Assembly (NCBI GenBank): GCA_016110215.1
Contig: JADWQD010000006.1
Span: 62,001-126,000, forward strand
Direction of reading: 5' to 3'
Length of the DNA stretch: 64,000 nt
Source: Capronia americana
Lineage: Eukaryota; Ascomycota; Eurotiomycetes; Chaetothyriales; Herpotrichiellaceae
Shown here in pieces: positions 10,811 through 22,463 of the stretch. Below the pieces are notes generated by a model, which saw only the letters and a program-made list of their open reading frames with translations, did no database searches and was not told the DNA's origin. Position 1 is the stretch's first letter. The number at the start of each line of letters is the position of its first letter. Position numbers and translations under genes: made by a program.

Positions 10811-13800
10811 CTAGACACTCCCGTTGCCGTTGCCGTCGCCGTCGCTATTGCCATTGCCGTTGCCGTTGACGAGGTCCTCGGCCTTTAAGCCAACTTGCTT
10901 CGCGGAGTGAATAGCATCAGGAATTTGCAACGTCTCAATGTCGCTGAGCAGCTTCTTCTCTAGTGTACCATGCGTATCTCCGTTCACGATTGCATCCTTG
11001 ACCCCCACATCGGAACCGCTGGGACTGGTCATGGTTTCTGTCCCATTTACCCTGGCCGCATCCTCGGTCAAGCCTCTCCGGATAGCAAGCACGTTGTCGA
11101 CAATGACGGCATCAATGCCTTGCCTGACTTGCCTTCTCACCATCTTGTTATCGTTGTTGAGCATGCCGTAGCTGACGCACACGAGACCACTTTCCTTGAC
11201 CACCCGCACCAGTCGTGGCGCTGCGACAAGCGGTTCCGCCGCGGAGACAATGCCCAATAGATTCCACCGCGATGCGAAGCGAATGGCTTCTTGCAGTGAG
11301 GTGGCTCGGATATCCCCTGCGGGTGATGTCCCCGAGTCGGTGAGGAACAGAACCGGTATGGAAGGCTGTTTGAACGACAACAACAGGCAAATGTCCGGGT
11401 TAAAGCTCGAGAAGATGATGTTCCTCCCTTTGCCCAAATCATAGACCTTCGTGAGCACCGTGTCCACGAAAGAGTTGAGTTCGACGGCATACGTGTCCAT
11501 TTCCTCGTCTTCACTCTCGAAGAGCATAGGGTATTTCATCTCGATGTTGAAGCCGACTTCTTGGGGGATCTTCTTGAACATCTCCTCCAGAGTGGCAAAC
11601 GGAGCTTGTATGTGGTTTCCCCGACTGTTGCCCTTGAACCCTTTCTTTTTGAAGTCCCGCGTGTGTTTCATCCGTTCGTCCATTTCGAGCGACTCGTTGT
11701 TATCGGCCCCGCTCATAGACATGGACCGCAACCGGGAGGCTCGAGGATCCCGGCTGGCATTCTTGGGGTTTTCCTTCCTGTTCAGAATCTCGAATGCAAC
11801 GGGCGATGCCGGTCTCGATGGACGGGGCGTTCGGACGTCATTCACATGCAGGAACTGTTCAAGGGTGAGAGTGTGCACCGGCGCATCGATGCCCGTCTCG
11901 CTGACAAGGAAGTCGTGATAGATCACTGGGACGTGGTCCTTGGTAAGTTGCACATCGAACTCGACGTAGGAAGCTCCTAAATTGGCAGCTGCAATGAAGG
12001 ACTGAATGGTGTTTTCGCCTAGCTGCAACGAGCGCCTCCCAGCGGCTAAGTTCTTGCCTAGCCCGCGGTGGCCAATGAGCATGGTCGTGGAGGCCATACT
12101 CTTCCAGTACGTCTGGTGTTCCGTGACGGACATGTTGGGGTGGCTAAACGGCGTGATCACCAGGAAATTGAAGGTGACAGAGCCGATCACCTCGAGGTCA
12201 CTAGCTGCAACAATGGGAACCGTGATATCGCCTTGAAGCGACATCCTCTTCCTTCCCACGTCAGACTTGACAGACGAGAGCAAAGCAACGCCACGGCCCA
12301 CAACACGGTTCTGAGAGCCCGCGTAAGTCGGGATCAGATCGAAGTAGATCTTGACCTTGGATGGATCTGCCGCATGGAAGACAATGGGTTCCGTCGAGAT
12401 GTTGTCTTGAACAGGCAGGTCGATGACTTCAGCCTCGCCCTCTGCAGATTTGGCCGACACAACAACCGACAATGCCGTATCGAGTTGCGTAGAATGAGCA
12501 TTTGACAGTGGAATCTTGTCAAGATTGACCGGTTTGACCGTCTTTCGGGTGTCCATGGTCCCCAGGCTGACCAGAACCATGCTCTTGTCAGTCAGGTAAC
12601 GATGCCCAAAGGTTTTTACTGGTTCTGTGGTCTTGACAATTTGCCCGTTTGATCCGAGCCCGTTGGATTTCCGCTCTGTCAGCGCAGCGGACAGTGAAGA
12701 CGACAATGGTGGCGACGTGCCCGTGATAGAGGCATCCGGCTCCGGCTCTTGCTGTGGCATAATGCTGTCGAGCTTCTGTGCAATCTTTACATGTCCTCGC
12801 AGTGCTGCGTGCTCTTTTGCGTTCCATCCTGAGGAGTCAAGTCGTTCAAGGTCCGCTCCATATTCGATCAACAAATCCACGATGGGGGGATGGCCATCAA
12901 CACACGCGATGAATAGAGGAGTCCAACCGTATGCTTTCTCAGCCACTTCGACATTGGCTTTCTGTTTGTCGGTCCCGTCCAGGAGCAATTTGGCGCATTC
13001 AACATGGCCGAATCTAGCAGCGATGTGAAGTGCTGTATCGCCCTGCTCGTCTTGGTCATTGATGTCGACGCCAGCATTGATGAGGAGACGGACGATCTCG
13101 ATGTAATTTGCTTTGGTAGCCAGTGCAAGAACGGCCGAGGATTTCGGGGATCTCTGCTTGATCTGCACCCCCATAGCCTTCTCAGCGTCGAGCAGTGCCT
13201 GAGTTGTCAGTGGATGACCACCAGCTGCACTGAGATGCAAGGGGGCCCAGCCGTCTTGATCCTGCCATCGCGATCCGTCAATGCCCTCCGAGACGTCGAA
13301 CAACTTCCAGGCCCTGAGATGCTCGATGATCACCTCACACATGACCTTGATGCCGTATTCAGCCGCGAAATGCAAGGGCGTCTTTCCTGCACTGTCCCTT
13401 GCGAGGAGTGACGGTCGCTGGGAGGAGCGTAAACTGTCGAGCAAGAACTGCAGAAAGGAGATGCCCTCATTATCACGAGTCGTAATCTGTACTCTCTGGT
13501 CTTCTTGTAGAATCGACCGCTTCAATGCCGGCGAAGGATGGGTGGCGGGTGTGATAAAGTTGTACAATGCGGTCTCCGCGTCGGGAGCCGTTTCTGCGGC
13601 GGAATCGTGATCAGCATTGGTTTGTTTTCGGCCAATTGAGATGACAAGTCGGTGAATGCAGTTGCGCCTGTTAATGTCATCTTGTGCATCAAGGAAGACA
13701 GTTTCTCGGAGGAGAGATGCGGTACAGGCTCGACTCCGAGCCGAGATGGCCCGCTGAAGCAGAGTGTTCAGAAGCAACTGCACGGCGGCTTCGGGGTTCT

Positions 13801-14584
13801 CAGGAGCTTGTTTAATCTCCTTGACCCATTCGTCGAGGCTGGCCGCATCGTCCTGACGAATCCTGGCTTCGACCTTTGCCAGCTGCTCAGCTGATATATG
13901 TAATGACGGCCGCGAGGTGGTGCGCATCAACGACCCAGACGAAATAGACGCCACGTCGTCGGGTTTGGTCGAAGAAGATGAAGCAACCTCCCCCAGCACA
14001 GAAATGGCATCGTTGATCTTGCTCAGTGAAGCAAACAGCTGGGCATTGGTCGCAAACGCCAAAGGATCGACCTTCAGCTCCAGGTACTTTTTCTGCGCAT
14101 GAGCTTGCGGGATCCTCTTGTCCAACTTCTTTGTGATTTTGATGAAACCCCGTCTGTTCACCTCACCGTACCACCGTAGGTTTCTCAGCTGTCCTCTCAG
14201 TTCGAGCAGCGCTGCAAGGAGGTCTTCGCGTTCGTCGGTGTCGAGTTGCACGACTGCCTGTGGAGACACACCGTATCGATCTTCCAGGAGCTTCAATCGG
14301 CGAGAGAAGTCCTGGTATTTCTTATTGTAGAAGTGGTCTACGTCTTCGAGGTTGCGATCCAAGGTGTAAAAGAATCCTAAAAGGAACTATGAGTATTCAC
14401 CGCAGGTCTGTGTCAAGTCTTGACCTGTTATCCTACCAGCAAGATCAGGACTGTCTCCTTCCTGCTTCTCCTCCCTTCCCCCTGTGGCAGCCGCCTTGAT
14501 GAGCTTCTTGAGGCCCTTGTAGTTGATGTAAGATGTTGCCCATTCTGGGACTTGGTTCCGGGGGAGATTCCGCCCGAACTTCAT
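10811..14584 (-). CDS. GDE1: Glycerophosphocholine phosphodiesterase Gde1 (SPX-ankyrin-GDPD)
   Basis: Exons on the minus strand are 14584-14437 and 14376-10811, joined over a 60-nt intron (14377-14436, GTAGGA...TTTTAG). 1237 residues, close to yeast Gde1. The SPX domain starts at residue 1 (MKFGRNLPRNQVPEW...YINYKGLKKLIK) and senses inositol polyphosphates. Ankyrin repeats occupy about 375-575 (AGKTPLHFAAEYG, GDTALHIAARFGH). The C-terminal GDPD domain (about 815-1110) has intact catalytic signatures: IGHRGLGKN, GENTIQSF, VEFDVQLTKD and VIYHDF. This argues for an active Gde1 rather than the inactive CDK inhibitor Pho81. It hydrolyses glycerophosphocholine to choline and glycerol-3-phosphate, mainly in the cytosol, and is usually under phosphate control. 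The last ~20 residues are an Asn-Gly repeat. Confidence 0.93.
10820..10870 (-). repeat. Hexanucleotide repeat encoding the Asn/Asp-Gly tail of GDE1
   Basis: Imperfect units of the type GTTGCC/GTCGCC on the plus strand encode alternating Gly and Asn/Asp/Ser at the extreme C-terminus, a likely length-variable coding microsatellite. Confidence 0.85.
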
Positions 14585-15579
14585 GATGTCTGGGCGACGT
14601 CGCTTGACCTGTCCCTCAAATGCGGTCTAGGTCTCGGTGTCAAACCGGCCTCCGGCAGGGTGAATAGGTCCAGGGTCTAGGTGAGGAGGGGACAGAGAGC
14701 CATGTGAAGATATGGGATAATGCCAGCTAGAGTCAATCAAGCGATCTGATTCGCACACGGACGACAGGACTGAAGGGTAGGAAGCGTGACAGCGCGGCCA
14801 TTCTGTGTCACGCAGCCTGCAAACCAGAGAGGCACGTGGAGGAAGATGCAACTAAGAACGACTGGATTCACTTGGCCCTTTGTTTTGCCGGTTGCTGTTC
14901 TCACTGCGGAGTGAAGGACCGGCCATCCTTTGTGAATGAGGTGACGGCAGGAAGCGGATGAGCTTTGTGAGACGGCGGAGTGAAGAGAATCGAGCTGCGT
15001 GTCACAAATTTTCGAGGCGATTGGCTTCTCCAGATCGTTGTTGAACGTCGCCTGTGATTGGTGCTGCTAGACCGCTTCCCCTGGCAGCTTTCCAGAAGTA
15101 TTTGACCGCCACATGCTCCTGTTGCCACTGTCGGCCCCGACTACAAATACTGTATAGTGGAGAAGTTCAGGTGACCTTCACGGGCTCTACGAACGCAACT
15201 AAGCGTCGTAGTCGATCAATCATCCCGCCGCACCAAATCACATCGGAAATCAGAGGTCACGCTCAATCGAAGCAACGGGAAATGTTTCCAGGGTTCCAGC
15301 TCGTACGTATAGAAACCTAGCAAAACTCCCGACTCTGGCCAGCTGTATATCTGTACACGCAGCTCTTTTGGAATATCTCGAACGCCAACATAATGCGCGA
15401 GACGTGTGATTCGCGGCGTTCTCCCATGATCACAGAAGATGGAATGCCGCGCTTCGTCAGCTGTCTCGTCCTCTTCTTCTTGTTGTTCCCCGACACCAGA
15501 ACGCCGATGCAAGCAAAAAGATGATAGACCCATGGCAAGGCCGTACAGTTCATAGGGTCTCATTTCAATGGAAAAATCA
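14585..15579. other. GDE1 promoter and 3' UTR of the kinase gene
   Basis: Both flanking genes are on the minus strand. The open frame at 15216-15599 (minus) overlaps the kinase 3' end and shows no family features. Nothing else is seen. Confidence 0.5.
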
Positions 15580-17628
15580 TCACCGCCCATTTTGTGCATG
15601 TTCTTGCATCATAACCACATCATCGTCATCATGGTGCAGGGTCACACTGTTGAACTCCAGGAACGGATCCGCGATCTCCGCCCCAGGTGTTGCCATGCCC
15701 GAATCCAAAGGCACACCCTTCAGACGACTGGCAGGCCCGCCAATGTCGACGCTGCCACTGTCCTTGACCGTCCTGAAGTTCACAGTATCGAGTGCCCGAC
15801 CTTGGTGGGGGATCATAGGCGGCTTCATGTGCCGCAGCAGGGCCCATGTTATAGGTCGGAAGAAAGGATGACTCTTGACATCCGATGCTCCTGCTCGAGA
15901 GCCTAGGCGTTTCACTTCGTCCTTGATGAGAAGTTTCCGGATGAGCGACTTGCAAAGACTCGAGTGGTGTTAGCCAGTGAGCAAAAACATGCACATAAAG
16001 GAGTTCACTTACTTGCTGACCTGGGTTGCATGCGAGTGATCCGGGAAAGGCACTTCGTCTCGGAGAATGTTCGCGAAAGTCGCATTCCGATTCTTACCCT
16101 TGAACGGCGTTGTCCCGAAAAGCATTTCATAAATCAGAATGCCTAGAGTCCACCAGTCCACTGCGCTTGTGTGTCCGTTGCCTTTGATCACTTCGGGAGC
16201 GATATACTCCTCTGTGCCGACAAAAGAGTTGGTGCGGAAGTCGGCGATGCAAGATTTTGTGTCAACCAGAGGGTATCCGGTTGGGTTTGACGCGTTACGA
16301 GTACCCAAAATCATGGTAGGCGCTCCTCCGGAATCCGACTGCTTAGACAGATCGAAGTCCGATAACATGATGTGTCCGGATTGGTGGAGCAGAATATCTA
16401 GACGCATCAGTACGCAGCCAAGGTGAGCAGGAGTTTCGGCTCACTTTCTGGCTTCAAATCGCGGTAGATGAAGCCCATGAGGTGCAGATATTCCAGCGCC
16501 GCTGTGACTTCTGCGGCGTAGAATCGAGCATCTTCTTCCCCGACACATTTGTTGGGGCGAGTCTGCAGTGCCCGAAAGAACTCACCACCGCTGCAATACT
16601 CCATGCAAAGGTAGAGGTGGTCTTCTGACTGAAAAGAGTGATATAAAGTAACAATGAAGGGATGGTTGCTGGTTGCTAAGATCTCTTGTTCGGCCAGCGC
16701 TCTCTTGATTTTGTTCCGCTTGATCATTTCTTTCTTGCTGAGGACTGCTCCAAGTTAGCGCTGGGAAGTGTGGTACCTTGGGGCAATACAAACCTTTCAT
16801 GGCATAGAGCCGGTTGGACTTTTTCTCACGGACGAGGTAGACCTTTCCAACGTCGCCTTTGCCGATCAACTTGATTTTGTCGAAGCTTTGTGGACCAACT
16901 TCGACGTTGCGCACTTTTATGGAATTGGAACTGTAAGTCCTGCGAAATGCAACCGACTGCCGAATCTGCCCGGGCAAGGAGATCTTGCCCTTGACTGGCA
17001 AACTCTCGGTGCTGAAATCATCCTGAGGAACCATTCCCAACGTCGGCGAGGTACCGTGGATCACGGCGAGTGGCTCTTTTCCCAGTTCTGCGGTCGACGG
17101 CCTATCCGATGGGCTCTTGTTCCCTTTAAAGAGGCCCTGAGTATTTGGGGCGGAAGCGACTCTCCTCAGTTTCCGCGCCAGCTCCTCCTTGCCTGCGGTG
17201 ACCGGCTTCTCTTCCACCGCAGTACCATTGACCTGAACTTTGGGGGTATCGGGAGGAGACGGGGGTACGCTGCCTTCATTGCGATGGCGCAGAGCCGGAG
17301 GACCTTGATGAACAAAGTATGGGTTGGCCTGGGCCGTAGGAGAGGCAATAACATCATCAAGCGGGTGACCTTCACTTGCAACCGTGGTAGACCTATTCCT
17401 GTTGAGACCAGGTAGGAATCTAGACTGTTTGACGGGTTTGGACTCGGTCTTTGGAGTTGGCAGGCCATCTGAACCTATTGAGGTCTGGCCTCCACCACTG
17501 TTTATACGGAAGAAGTTCTTCAGCTTGGTCGTGGTAGGGGTATGCGTGCCCGACGCCGGCTCGCCATTGAAGTGCTTCTTCGAGAAGGAGAGGGAGGAGA
17601 AATTGCGTTTCTCGGTAGCGGCGGCCAT
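15580..17628 (-). CDS. nrc-2: AGC serine/threonine kinase of the NRC-2 / Fpk1 (flippase kinase) family
   Basis: Four exons on the minus strand: 17628-16794, 16744-16445, 16397-16013 and 15958-15580. Introns are 49, 47 and 54 nt. 632 residues. The Ser/Pro-rich N-terminal half is probably regulatory. The kinase domain starts near residue 250: the Gly loop IGKGDVGKVYLV, the Lys in YAMKVLSKKEM (about 278), YRDLKPEN, the DFD variant of DFG that is normal in this family, and FVGTEEYIAPEVI in the activation segment. A family-type insert (NPTGYPLVDTKSC) precedes it. Neurospora NRC-2 represses entry into conidiation. Yeast Fpk1/Fpk2 phosphorylate phospholipid flippases in response to sphingolipid and TORC2 signalling. 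The start is the first ATG in frame with the conserved region. The upstream frame lacks ATG. Confidence 0.9.
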
Positions 17629-19222
17629 GATGCTGCAGGGTGCCAATTGAATGGATCCGCAGAATCGAGATTTAAGAGGGAAGTGAGGGTTCTGTTCAGG
17701 TGACGGACTGTCCTTCAAAGAGAGGGATGAATGGGGCTGAACAAACAGCTGGCCTGGGGCTGTTCTCAGGTGAAGTCGAATTGGGGGTTGTACGGAGTGC
17801 GGACGACCGAAGGGACAAGGGAGGGTCGGGTGCCAACGCTATCTGCGGTGCGCCATTTCAGGTTCTTCTTTCCTGAATTCGATCTTTGGACGACGCTTGC
17901 CCAGGCACTGGATGGATGCGAGGTCCAGTAATTCCCAGCTTCACACACCGGATTGTATTGGTAAAGGCAAGGAAGCAACAACTGGGAAGAATACGGGGAG
18001 TTGATATGATGGGGAGTGGAGGAAGCAGCAGCCGCAGGAGAGGAAAGAACTTCGTTGGAACGTCGTTCGACCCGCAATCGCCTGCGTTTGGTGGGATGGA
18101 GGCTCCCTAAGGCGTCGGCTGCAGCTCCACGGACACCGCTAAGACTTGACCTCCAAGGGGAATCTCTGGCCTCTTTGCCACCAAAGTCCAATCGGAAAAA
18201 GGACCTGACAACGACGTCCCAGAAGTCCAGGAACTTGGCCACTTAGAAGAGTGAATCCTGCGACTACTGCTGTACTGGGTACGAGTCTTTTGTTCTCTTT
18301 TCTCAAGAATGGCGGCGCGACTTTACAGCATTCCTTTGATCAAGTTAAGAGTTGGGACCCTCACTCCTCGTGCTAGTCAAGAGTCCATCATCTACCGAGA
18401 AGGCTAGGCCTTTGTGGCTACGACTGAGAAAAGCTTCTTCTTGTATTCGAGTATCCTCGCCGGTTGTACCTGTGTCTATTCCTAATGGCTGTGGAGTGCG
18501 TGTACCGTTCCACATCCAACTCTGATGTTCCTATCTCCAACGGGAAGTCGTCGACCCGCAAAGTCGTCACTGTGCATACGCATATCGATTCTCCTTCCTC
18601 GCCTACGGTTGATTTCTCAGCAGCTTTCATCTTGCCACCAACAACCACCTCGAACGATGAATTGGTTGTCCCTTGGCTGGTACTGTTGCATTTGGAACGG
18701 AATCGATCTTTCCCCAATGAGCGACCCTCCACGCTCCAGTTGATGATGAGGATATCGGTACAGTGTTGGCCATTGTGTGTTGCGATGGTCAGGACCGCGA
18801 GTCGAATTACGTATTATTCAGCCCTATCTGTACTTCAGCATGCCGCATGCACTACAGTTGTTGTCTCCTATTCTGTGCTCGACTTTTAGAGTCACTCCAT
18901 GCATACCAGGTACATGCTGAAGTCGTCCAACGTTCGTGCGCCACCCGGATTGGAGTGTCTCAATATCATTCTTCCCACAATGTCGCTTTGATGATAGCCA
19001 GTCCGAGCCCAATGAAAACCTATCTCTTGCTTGTCTGCATATTCTGTGACACGATACAACTAACCATTATTAGGTGCCAAGCGATGTCATCCAATAGACA
19101 TGTCCAAGTCTTGCGTATCAATACACTCCCTGCAATGAGGTAATCCTGTATTCAATGGGAAACTCGTCGCCCAATCTGCGATTGTCGGTGCACAACTGTT
19201 ACACGCTCTCTTCTTGAGGCAT
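17629..19222. other. Kinase-gene promoter and neighbouring 3' UTR
   Basis: About 1.6 kb between two minus-strand genes. Open frames at 17766-18242 (minus) and 18464-18889 (plus) lack family features or good starts, and I treat them as chance. Confidence 0.5.
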
Positions 19223-21848
19223 TCAAGGTTGAAAGACGTCGTCGTTTACGACCGAGACACCACGATCCTCACGGCCGTATGACCCATAGAAGCTCTCCGA
19301 AGAAGGATCCGAGCGTGGCGTCGGTTGTGGACTGACAGCTTTGCTGGCGGCAGCAAGCATTGACACTGCCGACACTCTCTGCCCATCGCTGGGGCCATCC
19401 ACATGTGGGAGGCGACCCATTGCATGAAATTTCTGGACGGAAACGGAGGAGAAGCCTTTGCTGCTATGAGCTTCAGATCCAGTCATGCGGCCACTTCTGG
19501 AATGGTCGTTTGCGAACCAGCCAACCTTGTCATCTTGCCGCGACCACATCGGTGGTGACGATGCGGAGGACAGCTTCAAGGACGACAATCTTGGGTTGGG
19601 GCCATTTGATTTCTCGACCGTGGAGCTATACGCGTGGGCACTGATTTCACGGAGCATATCTTGAGCACTGTGTTCTGTCAGCTTTCAGTCCATGCAGGGA
19701 GCAGGAACACTTACTTGGTCGTAGTTTTTGCCACATGCATGGATTCGTTGCTCTGTCTGTTTGAAACTTCGGACTTACGCATCTGGGTGCCGTGGCTTGC
19801 AACCGTTAGCACAAGGGTTTGAACTGACCATGACACCATGTGAGCGTACCTTTCCAAGCCGATGAACTCAAGATAATTGGCGACGTTCGCAGGAGTATTG
19901 TTCCCATCATCAGCGCGCACTTCAACGAAGTTCTCGAACATTTCTTTCGTCACATTTGGCTTTGTCGTCCAGTAGCGTTGTTCAAACTCGTCCATTTCGA
20001 ATGATGGTGGACGCTTCAAGCCACAACCACGCACTTCGGTGATGGTGCCATCGGGCATTCGAACCTTTGTGACCAGACCCTTCGGGAGTCGCATTGCGTT
20101 GAGCTGAACCTCATAGCAAGCTTCCACAGTCGGAGGAGCACGACCTGGATTGGTGGGCAACCAGTCGCTCGCATTGGAATCAGTGTCCGTCCTGGCCTCT
20201 TTGGTCTCGTAAGGTTGTGTCGGAGGAGTGATCACTTGGGAGCCTTGAGGAGTGAACATGACCGCATTTTCACTAGACCCTAGGGGAGAGATGCTGGCTT
20301 GACGGACGATTTCCTTCAGCATCTGATTCTGCTGGCGTTGGATCTCGAGTGGCGCTGGACCAACACGGACGCCCCATTCGTCAACTTCAACGGATTCACT
20401 CTTTGACGCAACATCATCCTTGACATCCTTCTGCAGAGTCGAAAATCTTCCTGGAGGAGGTACGATAGGGATCGGACGCCGAGTGCTGTCCACAACGAAA
20501 TCAGGCTTCGCGGGCTCCTGGCTAATGCCGTTGGTTTTCAGGCTGCTTCCACGGGAATCGGACAATGTCTCCGCCGTCTGCTCACCCCGGAATGGAACGT
20601 ACGAAGTAGCCTGCACATTTAGCTTACTATTCGGAGCACCGTTTGGGTTCTTCGGAATGGCATGAGGATCATGTCCGAGTTTTCCAGACCAGAAGGTGAT
20701 CTGGTCTCTGGCTTCCGCACGCAGCTGAACGATGGCCTTACGCTGGTCCACAACATAGGGATCTCGCTCATTCATAGCTCGGTGACGGTCAAGATTCTTG
20801 AGTTGTTCGCCGAGGTTTTCAAATGTTTCAATGAATTGGTTGACCATGCGCTCAGCGTAGGAACCGGTTGGAGTTTGAGGAACGGTAGGTGTAGTGGTGA
20901 TTCCGCACGAAGGCGGAAAGCCCAACATATGAGGGTTGGAAATAAAAGGCATGGGAAATGTCGGACCAACAGTACCATTGAAGCCAGCGAACGGCATTGC
21001 ACTTCCTGGATACATTTGAGAGTGCAGTGGCAGCATGCTGTACGGGTCTCCAGCCATGCCCGCATAGAATGGAGCCGGTGGCATGGCTTGAAGATAGTTT
21101 GGCTGCATGCAGGTAGCATCAAAGCTGAAAGGGATGCTCGAGGCGATCACACTGGGGTCGGTGCCAGCGGTGAACGCGGAGGTGTCGATGACTCCATTGC
21201 TGACAGGTATGAACTGCTGGGGCTGCGCCGGAAGGATGTTATTGTCTGCCACACATGACTTTGCTTGATCGTGGCTAGCAGCAGTCGTCTTTGTGGTGCC
21301 TTTGACTTCCCCATGTGCGCTCTTCTTTTGCTCTTCTGTGTCTTGGCTTGGATGTTGCAGGGAGAAGATCGGAGGACGCTGTTCCATGGGCACGATACGG
21401 CCACCAGTAGTGACGCGTTGGTGGGTAGGAGAAGAGTGCTTCTTGAGGAATCGCGCAAAACCTTCGTCTTTTTGAGCACTATTTCCACTGGGTGGGACAG
21501 TGGGTTGCCGTTCTGGTAGCTTCGCCATGCGATTGCCCTGGTAGACGATGACTTCATCCTGAGAACTGCCAGACTCTTGCGACCAGCCTCGAGGCCGATC
21601 GCTCGAGGTTCGCCGATTTGACATAACGCAGGCACCCAGCGGTGGGACCACACCAGCTGCTTTCAGGTCAGTACTTCTCTGGCTTGCATCCGCCAGGATC
21701 TCTGTTGGGACTCACCTCGGGCTGCGTCGTAGGTGAATTTGGAGAGGTCAAAGCTGGTAGGTCTGGATTGAGGAGCAAGTTCGAGCAGACGCGACACCGT
21801 GTATCTACGCTGCCGACCAGCTGGGCTATTTGTGCTGTGGTTAGTCAT
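19223..21848 (-). CDS. Conserved disordered protein with an N-terminal eIF4E-binding-like motif
   Basis: Minus-strand exons: 21848-21716, 21656-19850, 19795-19715 and 19667-19223. Introns are 59 nt (21657-21715), 54 nt (19796-19849) and 47 nt (19668-19714). 821 residues. Residues 14-23 read RRYTVSRLLE, which fits the canonical Y-x4-L-hydrophobic eIF4E-binding motif (Y16, L21, L22) with a basic residue before the Tyr, as in 4E-T-like proteins. Most of the rest is low-complexity and Pro/Gln/Met-rich. A coiled-coil-like helix lies near residues 330-400 (ETFENLGEQLKNLDRHRAM, VQLRAEARDQITFW). A short conserved block follows towards the C-terminus (FENFVEVRADDGNN). No enzymatic domain is visible. 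Role as a translation regulator is an inference from one motif. Confidence 0.8.
19796..19849 (-). other. 54-nt in-frame, stop-free intron
   Basis: Donor GTACGC, branch GTGCTAACGG and acceptor TTGCAAG. The length is a multiple of three with no in-frame stop, so retention would add 18 residues. Confidence 0.65.
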
Positions 21849-22463
21849 ATTCGGTCTAAGTGGTACTGAAGCCCAGGTGAGGGTGCAATTGAATAGCCAA
21901 GGAGAGACCAAAAGGGGGATCGCTGAAGAAGATTGAGCCCAACAGGAAGGCCGGTGCGGATTGTATCGTGGTGGAAGTGAGAGGGAAGTGGACTGAGTCT
22001 CTGCTTTGACTGAGGACGAAGCGTGCGGAAGCAGGTTCCTTCTCACACACTGAAAGAGCAATCCAAGAGACAGGAAGGAACAAACAGGGCGGAACTCACC
22101 AAGCAAACTCGGCCGCGCAAGGGCAGGAGCAAAGCGGTATCCAACAAGAAGAGAAAATTTATGCGTTTCGAACTGAACGTTTGCGCAGTGGCTCGAGTTG
22201 TAAAAGAAAAGCAGAATAAAAATATCGGCAATAGGGTTGAAAGAGCTCGACCGACTTTTCTGAGGAATAATTCCCGGGAGAAAGAAAGTGGAACGGGTCC
22301 GGCATAACAAAAGAACTTCACTGTTGTTATGCTTGAATTCCTTTCCGTTGACTTCTTTTTCTAGCGATATGTTGGGGTGTGGAACAGAACCCGACCAGCC
22401 GTAGCAATCATTCCAACTCATGTTCTCATAAACTCTGATGAAGCTGTGCGATGTGAATATCGT
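21849..22463. other. Promoter of the eIF4E-motif gene and 3' UTR of the phosphatase-like gene
   Basis: Both flanking genes are on the minus strand. The region is AT-richer than the genes. Several short open frames show no family features. Confidence 0.5.

Noticed and set aside
17766..18242. 158-codon minus frame upstream of the NRC-2-type kinase, as an N-terminal extension or separate gene
   Set aside because: It starts at GTG rather than ATG, is rich in Arg/Ser without pattern, and is out of context with the kinase start.
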